A stretch of DNA of 64,000 bases, from assembly GCF_023065955.2 (NCBI RefSeq), contig NW_026622786.1, positions 51,569,438 through 51,633,437 of the forward strand, read 5' to 3'. The DNA comes from Ursus arctos (lineage: Eukaryota > Chordata > Mammalia > Carnivora > Ursidae). The first letter of the stretch is position 1, and the number at the start of each line of letters is the position of its first letter. The position numbers were made by a program, and so were the translations under genes. The notes below the pieces were generated by a model, which saw only the letters and a program-made list of their open reading frames with translations, was not told where the DNA came from and made no database searches. This document shows positions 11,401 to 22,670 of this stretch, piece by piece.

Positions 11401-12639
11401 CTTGATGAACAAGAGGAATAAGGCTCTTTTTTTGTACTCAGGCTGGACCTTGAAGGACTTGGAAGAATTCAATGAAGAGAGTTTCAGAAAACATCGTTGG
11501 CAAAGGTTCAGAGATAAGATAAGATGGTGGACATGGAAAAAGAGAAAGTTTATTTTGAGCAGATTGTGCCAATGGGAGCCTGGAGAACTTGATACTGCAA
11601 GCAATAGAGGAGGAACAATTGAGGTTTTAGACAAGAGCAAGAAGCGAGCAAGTGAATAGACATAAGGAGGACATACATGAAGGACTGGGAGGGAAATTAG
11701 GTAGAACCTGGGAGTATGGACAACGTGAAATCTATTTCAGGATTCCAGCAGTGAAATAAGGTCCAGATTTACTATAGTGGGTGACAGAGAAAAGAAGAAC
11801 ACAGAGAGTCATTTTAAAATCAGAACTGATAGTGCTTGGTGACTGAACCCAGGAGATAAAGCACAAAAAAGAATAAAAGGTGATTCTATGTCCTCCCAAG
11901 CAGTTAAGATGATTAAAGCATTAACATGGCTCAAGATATAGAGTCCCACAGATTACTCAGTTTAAAGATAATCAATTTTATAGACTGATTTGATCAATGA
12001 AGAGCATCTTAATCAAAACAGCACATTAAAAATTAGTAGCAAACCTGGAATGAAATGTCTAGTCTCGTGCTTGTTTCTACTGTACACAAGGGAAAGGTCA
12101 CAACGTCCTGTAAAAACATAGGCGGCCTCAGATTTGAATGCTTTGCACAAGCTATAGGGTCTTATTCTGTCTGAGCCTTGGAGAAAGTATCAAATCTCAC
12201 AAGACTGTAACAAAGCAAAGCAAAACACATTCAACTCAGCGGAGCTCATGGCTGTTGGGCTCCCTCTCTTCTACACTCAACTGCAACCTGTTTCCATTCT
12301 ACACAGCACCTGTTCTCCTGAAATTGTATAAACTTGTGAATCAAGGAAATGCACGTTCAACAACTACTGGAAGAGAATTCTTGAAGCTCTCTTGGATTCT
12401 GTAAAGGATTTGCTCAGGAGTAACGGAACAAAGTGCGTTTGGTCAGCACAGGAGACACGGTAATGGGAGCTGGAATGTGATTAAGAGACAGTCACAGACA
12501 GTTGCAGCCTAAACCAACCAGCAGTGAGCAAACGAGGCCAGTTCATACACGTCTGGACAGACGCTAAGAGTGACGACGGGCAACAACGCTTGTAGGCTCA
12601 GAGGGTGACCCCGAGCGCCAGAATGTCAGAGCGGGAAGG
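11401..12639. other. Unassigned non-coding stretch, L2-like at its start
   Basis: The first about 100 bp may continue the antisense L2 split by the SINE. Nothing recognised in the rest. Confidence 0.35.
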
Positions 12640-12930
12640 GCACTCCAAATCCTTGTGCCGAGTCCTATCATTTTATAGATGAGGACACTGAGGTCAGGAG
12701 GCAGTGAGGGAAGGAAGCTGTACAGCAAAGCGAAGGGAGCAGGACGGTGGGTAGTGACGAGCTCCTGTGTTGGAATCAGGTAGAACTCAGTGAAATTACT
12801 CAACTTCTCTTAGCCTCTATGTTGATGACCTTCTTTTTAAAATGGGACAAAAAGAATACCATCTGTAAGAGGAGCTTGTGATTATCAAATGAAATGCTCT
12901 ATGAAAACTACTGGGCACAGCTGGCTCTGA
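12640..12930. mobile_element. Two MIR fragments in opposite orientation
   Basis: 12640-12720 reads as antisense MIR ('cattttatagatgaggacac'). 12725-12930 reads as sense MIR ('gaaattactcaacttctctt', 'aatgggacaaaaagaatacc', 'tactgggcacagctggctc'). Both are diverged. Confidence 0.55.
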
Positions 12931-13449
12931 GGGTCATTTTGAATTCATCTTTATATGCACTCCTCCCTGTCCACACAGGGTGTTGCCACACGGGCTCTGG
13001 TGCATGTCTGCTGTGGGACAAGTGATCAGAAAGCTATTCTTCCCCCAGCTTTCTGTCCAGCCCCCAAGACCACTAGGCCCAGGTCAACTGCCACCCAAAT
13101 GTGGAGCTATTGCCAACACACCCCTGCATTGTAGATGCGGGTAGTAGGGAGCTGGAAAGACAGGAGTTGCAAGAGTTAAGAGTAAAACAAAACTTGGCTG
13201 ATGTTTTGGTCTCTGAGGCCCCAGTGGCAGGCTGCCAACTTGTGTTGTGGCCAAAGGGAACTTGACAACGAAGGAATGGGAAGCATCTTAAAGGGAGAAC
13301 TCATTTTGTTTTCTTCCTGGGGGAAGGGTTTTCCTTGTGTGGTTGAAGTCATTTCTCTCTCCAACAAATGATGGGGTTTCCTGACATAAATTACCTGCCA
13401 TCATGCAAATGTAAAAAGCAAACCGAGCCGGGGTGGGGGGGTGGTTAGA
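12931..13449. other. Unassigned non-coding stretch
   Basis: No gene or repeat recognised. A short G-run lies near 13430-13443. Confidence 0.4.
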
Positions 13450-13617
13450 TGAGCAATTACTATGCACCAGGCACTAGACTAAGCACTCTATACGTGTCAG
13501 CTCATTCACTCCTCATCGTAACTCTCTGAAATAGGTATTAGTATTGTAATACTGATTTTTTTTAAACTGATACACACAGAGAAGTAAATGAGCCAAGACT
13601 GCGGAGCTAATAAGTGA
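13450..13617 (-). mobile_element. MIRb-type SINE, antisense
   Basis: Antisense MIR: 'tactatgcaccaggcactag', 'actctctgaaataggtatta', then 'agactgcggagctaataagt'. Confidence 0.7.
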
Positions 13618-14059
13618 GAGGGGTCCGGGGGTGACCCAAGTGGCCCAGCTCCAAGGTTCCCCGATGTCTACGGCTACCCATCTGATCGAGTGAGCGTGAA
13701 GAGCAGGCAGCACAGAAAGGAAACACAGAAAGCAGTGGCCCGGTGCAAACCGCACTAGGAGCAGGAGGAAAGGAGAGAGAAGAGGGAGCAGTGGAACGGA
13801 GCAAAATTGCACACTGCAGAAACGGCACCCAGCAGAGGAACCCAGACCAGCACGGCCTTGGAAGCTGTGCTGCAAAATGAGTTCGCCGACATCAGTAAAG
13901 TCTCTTAGCAATGCATAGCCCGTACAAAAGGCACACTCGAGAGCTCAGACGGGGCGATGAGGGGTGAGAGAGGGCCCATGTGAAGTCTTCGGCCACTCTT
14001 GACCATGGACAAGAGCCTCACCAACCCAGCTGCCCCAGACTGGTCCAGGCTGATGGGCA
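13618..14059. other. Unassigned non-coding stretch
   Basis: Moderately GC-rich. The minus frame 13911-13513 (132 aa) is hydrophobic but shows no recognisable domain and partly overlaps a MIR, so I do not call a gene. Confidence 0.4.
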
Positions 14060-14295
14060 GCAGTCATTAGACACGGTGGCTCAGAGATGATGGGATCGGG
14101 GTCTCGGGGGTTCCATCCTACCCTGCCACTTCCTCGTTGCGCACGTAACCTTGGGCCTCATTTTCCTTATTTATCAAATAAGAGTAAGAATAACCTTCGT
14201 AGGGTTACGGTGAGAGACAGGTGACGCGCTGTTTGCACAGCCCTCACTCGGAGCCCGGCACACTCATACGTTACACACGGTAGCGATAATGACTG
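14060..14295 (+). mobile_element. MIR SINE, sense
   Basis: MIR order: 'cctgccacttcctcgttgcg', 'aaccttgggcctcattttcc', 'cgtagggttacggtgagaga', then 'gagcccggcacactcatac'. Confidence 0.7.
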
Positions 14296-15357
14296 GCATC
14301 ACTACCCCCTCAGATGACCAGCCCACTTCTTTGTGGACCAGTTTTGCCCGCAGAGAATCTACAGAGTCTTCGACTTTTGCACACTTTGGGTGCGTGTGCC
14401 TCATATATGGAATTCACCTCTCCTACTGCTTTTCCTGTTTCGACTGAAGCACTTGTGAGGAGAAGAAGAAACACAGAGCACAGGAAAATGGTGATACCAA
14501 GGGCTGTGCTTGTACTTACTGCAAAGTAAACAGCATAAATGCTCCATTTCGAGTTCATAAATAAACTTGGAGAAGATCTGCATATTTTCACACATTCTTA
14601 AAATATGCATTTTGTTATGGTTATTGAGGACTGAGCATCTGTTAGAAATATTACAATAAAAGGCAGTGTTAAATCTTAGCTACAATGGAGCTATTAATAC
14701 GGAATTGGGAACTATCACCTTTTCCCAACCATGTAGCCAAAATGACTTTATTTCTCATGTTAAACAAAGGTCAACTGATGATTGAATTGCCTCTGAAATG
14801 CTATAAAATAAAAAATCTATGATAAATGAAACTGGGAGATGTGCTCAATAGATTGTTAAGCAAGAAGAGGAAATAGATTTCTCACCCTAGTACAGGAGAA
14901 GTGCATTAAATACTGAAGAAAGCGTTGCAAATTTCTCTGAAATATTCAGTGTAGTTTATTACAGTTTGCTTTAACATGCAGTGCCACAGAAACCTATAAA
15001 GTAAAATGTGAGAAACTGTAAGCCAACTGGATTAAAAATAATCAGAACAAAGATATTCTGGATAATAGTCTTGTTACTTCTGTATTCATCTACTCGTCAA
15101 GTACATCAACTACTTTTTTTCATTAGCCAGAAATGTATATGTGAAGTATTACAGATGCTTAATAGCAGTATAGGAACTGGACAGGAATATCCTCAAATTT
15201 AATTTTCGTATGGTGAGAAGAAAGAGGCAAGCACTCTGTACCAATACTACTTATCATAGACTTTCAACTATTGTGGTGTATGATGTCACTGCTTTGCCCT
15301 TACCTGGGAATATATTAAATATAACTTCTCAAAGGTAAAGTTTGAAAGACAATATTA
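14296..15357. other. Unassigned non-coding stretch (about 1 kb)
   Basis: AT-rich. No gene or repeat recognised. Confidence 0.4.
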
Positions 15358-15605
15358 TTCAGTGGTTCACAACATAAGTTGGGGAGTCAGAGAGATCAGT
15401 GCACAAACTCTAAATATTTGGGCAAGTCCTAAACTCCTGGATTCTCAGTTTCCTCATTTATACAACGGAGGTAATTATTATAGAAGTAACCCCACAGAAT
15501 TGTTGTGAAGATTAAAGGAGACAAATGCCTATAGAAAATTTAAGAACAGTTTCGGGCACATAGCAGGACCTCAAGAAATGGTCGATTTTTATTAATACTA
15601 TTTTT
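15358..15605 (+). mobile_element. MIR SINE, near full length, sense
   Basis: MIR order: 'ttgggcaagtcctaaactcc', 'attctcagtttcctcattta', 'agaattgttgtgaagattaa', then 'gggcacatagcaggacctca'. Confidence 0.82.
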
Positions 15606-16659
15606 ACATTAATATTTTCATATAAATAAATCTGAGCTCTACTTGAACATTTCCTCCTCCCAGGGAGGGCAGTGGTTATAGCTATACCTACTTGCTAAGA
15701 GAAATTGTGGAGCATTTCAGGGATAATGTTATTCTTAGTATTTTTATTATGCAATATCCAGAAATCAAGGGGTGTCCTGGGGCAGCCATCTTTTGGTAAG
15801 TTACAGGCTAGCTACCTATTAGGTCCAACTCGAGAATAGAAAGAAAAGGAAGAACTAAAATCCATGATGAGCAAGTCCAGTAGAACAAGTGATTCAGAGA
15901 TAATGGCCATAAAGAGCGACTCCTCTCACCACCCAGCTAGAAGAATCAAGAGCTGACCATGCACAGACGTAGGTATCATAAATGAACTGACAACATCAAA
16001 ATTAAAAAAGAAACATATTTTCATAGGCTTTGGTACGGAGGAACGGAAAAGTCTGCAGGCTATTATGGCCTCGCCTCTAGGTCAGTGGTGAATAAATAAC
16101 ACAAGACTGTCTGGAAAACTAACAGGAAGAAACACCCTTCAGGCTCATAACTCAGCCCCCAAAGGTGCTTAGAGTACAGAGTAGCAACGGGCTCTTTAAA
16201 GGGCTTCAAGAGAGAGGGAGGCACTTTCTTTTCTTTCAGGAAATTTTCTGAAAGTTTCCCTCGTTCAGGAGCCTACCCAGCACAGCAACACAGCAGTTGT
16301 CACGTTGGGATTTGGTTGGCATTCATTTAGGAGATAGAGCAGTAAGATCGGGAGCTTTCTAAGGAATCTGGGAGAGCCAAGGCATGGATGGTACCCAAGC
16401 TATGAGTGGCTAGCCCCAGAAACTACTCAGCCACCAGGGCAGAAACGAAGTAAGCTGGCAGGAGTTAGGGAGCACAGATGCAGAGCCGTTCCAGGCAAGT
16501 CACCAAGAGCTCAGTCGATCGACATTTTTGGAGCACCATGTAACAAGTTCTGGGAAAGCTCGCTGAATCCCATATACACAGGCACAGGGTGTGTGCAGTA
16601 TTAGCAGTGACAACAGTCATGCTAATAATAATGATAACCATAGCTATGATCTATTGAAT
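15606..16659. other. Unassigned non-coding stretch (about 1 kb)
   Basis: No gene or repeat recognised. Confidence 0.4.
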
Positions 16660-17115
16660 GCAAAGGTCATACAGGAGCCGCCCTTCTCCATGGAGGATAC
16701 CTTCCAAGACGCCCAGCGGATGCCTGAAACTATGACTAGTACCAAACCCTGTAGATACTGTTGTTTCATATACATGCATGCCTATGATAAACTCTGATTT
16801 ATAAAGTAGGCACAGTAAGAGATTAGCAACAATAATACAAGAGAACAATTATAAGAATATATTGTAATCAAAGTTATGTGAATGCAGTCTCTCTCTCCCA
16901 CAACATCTTACTGTATAACACTCTTCTTGTGAGGATGTGAGTTGATAAAATGCCTACGTGATGAGATGAAGGGAGATGAATGACACAGGCAGTGCGACGT
17001 AGTGTTAGGCTACTATTGACCTTCTGAAAGTCAGAAGGAGGATCCTCTGTTGACTGGTTGACCATGGGTAACTGAAACCCCCAAAAGCGAACCCATAGAT
17101 AAGGTGGAACTACTG
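16660..17115. mobile_element. Tigger-type (Tc1/mariner superfamily) DNA transposon remnant
   Basis: Contains 'gaggataccttccaagacgc', 'ggatgcctgaaactatgact', 'aaatgcctacgtgatgagat' and ends with AAGGTGGAACTACTG, a degenerate copy of the Tigger terminal inverted repeat. These elements insert at TA. The copy is non-coding, and its left end is approximate. Confidence 0.7.
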
Positions 17116-17269
17116 TTATGGCAAAAGCAAAAAGTCATGGGATGCTTGCAACAACTCTGACTCACCCTCATCTGACCAGGTTCGGTCCCATGTTTAAAAG
17201 CTCTTTGAGAATTCAGTGCTTCCTTTATAGCACTTTGCTCACTTATAATCACTTAGATATCTTTATTAA

Positions 17270-17390
17270 TTTAATGTCTTTGTCCCTACACCATAAGCTC
17301 CAAAGGCCTGTGTTCATGCTATTTACCATATGCACCTAGCACCTAGCATACTGTTTGGAGCTGCAATAAATACTTCCTGAAAATCTTGTA
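17270..17390 (+). mobile_element. L2 3' end, sense
   Basis: 'ccataagctccaaaggcctg' and 'tagcacctagcatactgttt' followed by 'ctgcaataaatacttcctga' match the L2 3' tail pattern. Confidence 0.65.
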
Positions 17391-17412
17391 AATTGTGATA
17401 GATTAAAAAGCT

Positions 17413-17514
17413 AAGAAAGAAAGAAAGGAGAGAGGGAGGGAGGGAAGAAGGGAGGGAAGAAGGAAGGAAGGCTGGAAGGAGGGAGGGAAGGAAGGAAAGA
17501 AGAAAGAAAAAGAG

Positions 17515-17557
<43 letters not shown>

Positions 17558-17812
17558 GAAAGAAAGAAAGAGAGAGAAAAAGAAAGAAAGGGGAAGGGAA
17601 GGGAAGGGAAGGGAAGGGAAGGGAAGGGAAGGGAAGGGAAGGAAAGGAAAGGAAAGGAAAGGAAAGGAAAGGAAAGGAAAGGAAAGGAAAGGAAAGGGAA
17701 GGGAAGGGAAGGAAAGAAGGAGGAAGGGAGAGAGCAAGGGAGAGAAGGAAGAAAGGAAGGCAGGAAGGAAGGGAGCGAGGGAAGAAAGAAGGAAGGAAAG
17801 AGGGAAGGAAGG
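17413..17812 (+). repeat. 400-bp purine (GA-rich) tandem array
   Basis: Almost all A/G on the + strand, with an uninterrupted purine run of 261 nt at 17474-17734. It contains a GAAA-type block (about 17516-17590), then (GGGAA)10 at 17591-17640, (GGAAA)11 at 17641-17695 and (GGGAA)3 at 17696-17710, with mixed GGAA/GAAA on both sides. Three long Ser/Leu/Phe/Pro minus frames here are artefacts. The block structure suggests unit turnover by slippage. Confidence 0.97.
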
Positions 17813-17828
17813 CACTTGGCCAGTAAAG

Positions 17829-17879
17829 CGTGGGATACAAGGGGGCAAAACACATAGAGTCCTTGCTCTGCTGGACCTT
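17829..17879 (-). repeat. 51-bp inverted duplicate of an L2 segment (copy A)
   Basis: This segment is the reverse complement of 19220-19270 with one mismatch in 51 bp (ACACAT here against ACACAC in the complement of the other copy). Copy B lies inside a normal sense L2, so copy A is the likely derived one. It starts 16 bp after the purine array. A 10-bp inverted repeat, GCGTGGGATA (17828-17837) and TATCCCACGC (17879-17888), borders it. The shared frame residues VCFAPLYPT or MCFAPLYPT appear in both copies, an internal check on the match. Confidence 0.93.
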
Positions 17880-17884
17880 ATCCC

Positions 17885-17960
17885 ACGCAAAGGCAGGATT
17901 TGAACCAAGGTCTGTTTTGATTTCTAAGCCTGTATACTTACCTGCTATATTGTATAATTT
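17885..17960 (-). mobile_element. MIR fragment, antisense
   Basis: 'ggcaggatttgaaccaaggt' followed by 'ctgtatacttacctgctat' is the antisense of the MIR 5' half. Confidence 0.55.
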
Positions 17961-18784
17961 ATTAGAAAAGAAAAACTGAGCCCTTAGTATAAAGAAGACT
18001 GGAACAGGAACAAGTCCCAGCTATAGAAAGCTTCATATATTTTCCTCTGGGTTACAAATACATTTCAGAGCGAAGACCGTTTCAGCCCCCTGAAGGTAGG
18101 AGGAGAGGAGCAAGAGAGTCGGAGGCGTGCACAGGTGAGTCTTGTTACGGGAGACAGTAGGCATCTCCATCATTGACATTTGGCGAGGACTCAAGAGGTT
18201 TTAATGGAAACATTGGTGGAGAAAAATGGAACACGGAGAGGTCAACCTCTGTCAACAGTAAGATCTCTTAAGCACGTCTATCTTTCCAATCTGGCTTAGA
18301 GGGAAAGAGCTTCAGTGATGAAAGCCAGCCTAATAAACTAACCGACTCAGTATCAAAATGTCTATCAAATAATTGAAGTGCTTCAAAGCCATTTAAAAAC
18401 AAGTACACGGAAAAAAAAGCACATGATACACTCTAAGATCTTCGTCTTTTTTCGTGTCAACATGACTCTGAAAAAATCTAATATCAGAACCATTTGGGTT
18501 AGAGAAAGAGTTTATTCAATAGCTGAATTAAATCATCACCTGAGCCCTCAGGCCTCAGCAGGGACAGTGCTGAATGGTTTTGGGGAAGGGCACCATAATC
18601 CCTTCCAATCTCTCTTAGCTTTCCTGAAAATAAACATAATAGTTAAATAAAGTCAGAGTATTTATTACTCAAACACAGATTCAAGACAATCTCCTCTCAA
18701 AACAATAACAACAGAAAAAAAAAAAAAACACACACAAAAACCAGAAGGCCATCTATAGTTACTCCAGTCCATTCAACATCCAAA
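17961..18784. other. Unassigned non-coding stretch
   Basis: No gene recognised. An oligo(A) tract lies near 18715-18728. Confidence 0.4.
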
Positions 18785-19300
18785 GTAATTGTTTAAAGAT
18801 GCAGATGGAAATGTGACCTCCTTAAACCCCTCCAGTGGCTTTCTACTACGTTCCAATCAATTCCAGATCCATCTCCATTGCTCACATAGCCCTGGCTGAT
18901 CTGAACTTGCCTTCCTTCTCTGCTGTTTCCATCCCCGCCCTTCACTGGTCTCCAGCGACACTGGCTTTTCTTTTGTTCCTTGAGCTTCCCAAGTCCCTGC
19001 AGTGCTCACTCCTGAAATACTCTGCTCCCAGATCTTGACACGTCACATTGTGAAGAAGTCTCAGCTGCAATGCCTTTCCTGACCACTTAAAGCAGCTTTG
19101 ATGCCCCACTCCCCACTCTTTTCCAAGGGATTCTTTGTTTTTCATTGACTTTACCACCATCTGAAGTTATCTTGTTTATTGATTTAGTTTGTGAGTCTTG
19201 TCTCCTCATAGTCGGACGCAAGGTCCAGCAGAGCAAGGACTCTGTGTGTTTTGCCCCCTTGTATCCCACGGTTAGAACCATGGCTAGCTCCCAGGATCCC
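18785..19300 (+). mobile_element. L2 LINE 3' region, sense (contains copy B of the inverted duplicate)
   Basis: Classic L2 order: 'acccctccagtggctttcta', 'atagccctggctgatctgaa', 'ctggtctccagcgacactgg', 'gcctttcctgaccact', 'atctgaagttatcttgttta', then 'aggtccagcagagcaaggac'. Diverged ancient LINE with no intact frame. 19220-19270 is nearly identical to the inverted segment at 17829-17879. Confidence 0.85.
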
Positions 19301-19786
19301 ACGGCCACTAGAAAACGTCCTCGGTATCTTAGTCAAAATTCATCGAGAGAGCAACAAACTCTGTTCTTCAATCTGTCCATGCGAGGTGGGTTGCCACAAA
19401 GATAAAAGATAGTGAAAAGCTGAAGAGAAGAAATCCAGGTTAAATAATCTGATCTGGCGATTACGTTGCTTGGATTAGACCTTGCTGAGATCACACACAG
19501 AACAATATTTGTGTTTGTAACTGGGCCAAGATAGATCTCATTCGAACACACTTTAAAACGCATTTTAAATTGTCCCACTATATATTCATTATTAGAAACA
19601 ATATTTTACCCAGTTTCACAAAACTATATGTAGCATTTCCTGTTCAAATAAATATTTCATCAAATGAGGGAAGGTGTTCTTCGCCCAGTATCCAGGAATG
19701 AAGAAAATCACTTGTATGCGTGAAGGGTGGAAGGTATGGGGAGAGAAGTTAACTGTAGTAGGGTTACATCCTGAAACCCTTGTAGG
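19301..19786. other. Unassigned non-coding stretch
   Basis: No gene or repeat recognised. Confidence 0.4.
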
Positions 19787-19800
19787 AGAGCACAGAATTT

Positions 19801-19992
19801 CGTTTTATATTTTTTAAGATTTTAGTTATTTATTTGAGTGAGAGAGAGAGAGCACCAGCCGGGGTATGGGCAGAGGGAGAGGCAGAAGCAGGCTCCCTTC
19901 TGAGCAGGGAGCCTGACATGGGGACTCAATCCCAGGACCCCAGGCACCTGAGGTGAAGGCAGATGCTTAGCCAACTGCACCACCAGGCACCC
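19801..19992 (-). mobile_element. Can-SINE, antisense
   Basis: On +: 'tttttaagattttagttatt', GA-rich body, 'tctgagcagggagcctgaca', then 'ctgcaccaccaggcaccc'. Perfect 14-bp target duplication AGAGCACAGAATTT at 19787-19800 and 19993-20006. Confidence 0.95.
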
Positions 19993-20099
19993 AGAGCACA
20001 GAATTTTAAAATGAGTTAGCACCTTCAAAGTTACTTAACCTAACCTTTCCTTGAAAACAGTTTCCAAGATACTAAATGTAACAACAGCCCTAATGCTAC

Positions 20100-20250
20100 A
20101 TTATGTTTATATACAAATTTACTGCTTTTAAAGATATTTGCACATATATTTTGTGCTTTGATATTTACCACCACGGGAGAAAGGCAGGAAAGCTCATTTG
20201 CCATTCCACAGATGGGAAAACAGAAGAGATGGTGACTTGCCCAAAATACA
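20100..20250 (-). mobile_element. MIR SINE, antisense
   Basis: 'tccacagatgggaaaacaga' and 'gtgacttgcccaaaatacac' followed by 'agccaggacc' give the antisense MIR pattern. Confidence 0.65.
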
Positions 20251-20394
20251 CAGCCAGGACCTTCAAAGAGGACATAAAAAGTCAATTCCCACCCACCTGG
20301 CAAATTCTTGGCCTCATCCTCATAGCTAATAAAGAATGGTGCCAGGAGATGTGAGAATTTTTTGAATTAAAATCAATTTCTCTTTCTACTACTT

Positions 20395-20505
20395 TGCTTT
20401 CTCTTCCCAATGTTAAATAGCTTGTCCAAACTCACTCGGCTGGCTGGAGCGGTGGCAGGACTAGAACCCAAAGCAGAACTCACCCAGCTATCTTATTCAA
20501 TGAAA
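20395..20505 (-). mobile_element. MIR fragment, antisense
   Basis: 'ttaaatagcttgtccaaact' then 'gtggcaggactagaacccaa' is a diverged antisense MIR segment. Confidence 0.5.
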
Positions 20506-20664
20506 ACGAAGACTTCATGACACACCATGTGACTCACCAACATGAGCCTTTCTAGATCAATATACAAACCAAGCTCCAGCTAATGGTCCCAATGTCTGAC
20601 CACAGGGGGATAATGACATAATGCAATCATGGAATATTCTACAACCAGTAAAAATAGGAGGATG

Positions 20665-20990
20665 GTAATGATAGCTAAAGTTTCTTGATTGAGCATTTAC
20701 TCTGTGCCAAATACTGTTGTTTATGTATATTATATGTCACATATATAATTATAATATATATTATAAAAATAATACTAACTCCATATAATATGTTGAACTC
20801 ATTGAATCCTTATAATAACCTTTTCCGACAGGGATTACCCCATACAGAAGAAAAAAACAAAAGTACAAAGGGGTTAAATAATTTGCCTAGACTTACACAG
20901 CTGGCAAGTGTAGAGGGGTCAAGGATTGCATCTGGGAAGTGTGTCTCTAGATCTATACTCTTAACAAATATACACACTGCCTAGGACAGT
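20665..20990 (-). mobile_element. MIRb-type SINE, antisense, with AT-rich expansion
   Basis: Antisense MIR: 'tgattgagcatttactctgt', 'gaatccttataataaccttt', 'taatttgcctagacttacac', 'agctggcaagtgtagagggg'. An AT-rich block near 20725-20785 lengthens the copy. Confidence 0.7.
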
Positions 20991-21117
20991 GGTTCCAACC
21001 TCATGTCAAGTGAAAAAGCCATGAGGGTCTGTGTGTGGATATGCACACATGCGTGCATACATACGTACAGATCAGACTGGGTTCTTGCACATAAACATTA
21101 GTTTGCCTGTAAAGCTA

Positions 21118-21300
21118 TTAAGAGCTAGCATTCACTGAGCGCTTACCTACTATGCCGGGTAAGTGCCAACTGAAGTCCGTACATTATCTTATTTAATTTC
21201 CCCACAATGTGGAGGCTGTTATTTCACCCTCTTTACTGCTAATAGCGCTGAGGCTTGAAGGGCTTCAGATCGTCCCCAAAGTCCATGTTCTGCACTCAAC
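21118..21300 (-). mobile_element. MIR SINE, antisense
   Basis: 'cattcactgagcgcttacct', 'attatcttatttaatttccc', 'actgctaatagcgctgaggc' follow the antisense MIR order. Confidence 0.65.
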
Positions 21301-21734
21301 AAATTGTAGCAGCGGTTAGTTATTTCATAATAATGAGATAATTGGTGATTTCAATTTGTCCTTTGTATCTTCCTATTTTCTGAGTTTTCTACACTGAAAC
21401 CCAGTCTCTCTTAAAATGAGAGCAAAACAATCGAAGCAGTCAGGCAGACTGTGGGAGATACTAGATTAGCTGCGTGCTCCTGAACCGGCGCGTGGCTCTC
21501 AGCCAGGGGGAGCCTACGCAGCACGTGGGTGCTCTGGGGCGAGGAGAGGGCGCACCATGCTGGGTACTGCCTGGCATCCAGGAACCATACTGGAGCCCTC
21601 AGTGTTCCCAGCAGAGTAACCTTTAAGACACCTTTGCTAGGAACCAAATACTCTTAATGTTTGGCATATGTTAACTCATACAATTCTCATGATAACCACA
21701 CACCAAAAGGCTTGCATATTTCCCCAAAAGTTGT
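21301..21734. other. Unassigned non-coding stretch
   Basis: No gene or repeat recognised with confidence. Confidence 0.4.
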
Positions 21735-21885
21735 GTTCCCTCAACAGTATTCATTCATTCACTGGCTTTTTATTGAGTACTTACACATGCCACACATAGG
21801 GAATACAAAATTGAGTCAGACACGGTCCCTGCTCTGGCGGAGTCCTTGGTTCTTGGCGGAGGAGCAAACAAAGTAGGTATATAAA
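21735..21885 (-). mobile_element. L2 3' end, antisense
   Basis: 'cattcattcactggcttttt', 'attgagtacttacacatgcc', 'gacacggtccctgctctggc' are the antisense of the L2 tail. Confidence 0.65.
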
Positions 21886-22035
21886 TGAAAAATGGCAGCT
21901 AAGATGTATTGCGAGCTTAACACTTTACCTCAAGACTGCATCATCAGCCCCTACCTGCCGGCCTGCCCTATGGATTCTAGACTTGCCTGCAGTCTCCACC
22001 ATCAAGTGAACCAGTTCCCTAAAAATATCTCTTCT

Positions 22036-22145
22036 TCTCCCTCTCTCTCTCTTTCCCTCTCCCTTACCCTCTTCGTACCCCTTTCCATCTCCCTGGCCCT
22101 CACCCTCTACCTCTCTTCTCTCTATCTCTTTCTCTCCGTCTCCTT
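22036..22145. repeat. Pyrimidine-rich low-complexity stretch
   Basis: CT-rich with occasional A and G. It produces a Ser/Leu-rich artefact frame. Confidence 0.85.
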
Positions 22146-22174
22146 CTTAACCTACTGGTTCTGCGTCTCTGGAG

Positions 22175-22375
22175 AATGCACTGCTCCAAGTGCCCTTTCT
22201 GATTTAATCCTTGCAACCTCACATGATTAAATTACCCATGAGAAAGTTACTGCTATTATCACTTTCATCTCCTAGATGAGGAAGCAGGTGCACTAACTTC
22301 CCAAGGTCACATACACGAGATTTAACCTAGATCAGTCTGATTCCAAAGCCAGTGCTCTTAACCCTTCCAATATGT
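22175..22375 (-). mobile_element. MIR SINE, antisense
   Basis: 'tgatttaatccttgcaacct', 'catctcctagatgaggaagc', 'acttcccaaggtcacataca', 'tgctcttaacccttccaata' follow the antisense MIR order. Confidence 0.75.
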
Positions 22376-22394
22376 GGCCTTAGGAGGGCGAGGA

Positions 22395-22585
22395 CTGAGA
22401 GCTAAGTGAGCTCGGGGAGCACCTCACTTTCAACGTGGAGAATGTGGGGAGGCTTCACTGAAGAGGGGCACTTCTGTTTGACCTTGAATGATGATCAGAA
22501 CAGACTGTGACCACACCGATAAGGGAAGGAATAGCATATACAAAGGAAAGAGAAGGGCAAGGAGCTCCTGTCTGGCTGGCACAGT
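22395..22585 (-). mobile_element. Possible L2 segment, antisense
   Basis: 'ggggaggcttcactgaagag' and 'tttgaccttgaatgatgatc' recall an antisense L2 segment. Boundaries and class uncertain. Confidence 0.4.
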
Positions 22586-22670
22586 GGGATCTGAGCAGAT
22601 AAGACAGCCTGTGTGTGAAAGTGTTACACCGCACACTGAGGCATTTGCACTCCATCTTTATATATATATA

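Noticed and set aside
13513..13911. 132-aa hydrophobic minus frame as a membrane protein
   Set aside because: It includes an antisense MIR at one end, shows no family signature and has no upstream promoter or splice support.
17413..17812. CRISPR array
   Set aside because: The repeats are 4-5 bp units without spacers, in a mammalian genome.
17323..17908. Three frames of 150-176 aa rich in Ser, Leu, Phe and Pro
   Set aside because: They are translations of the tandem purine array on its complementary strand.
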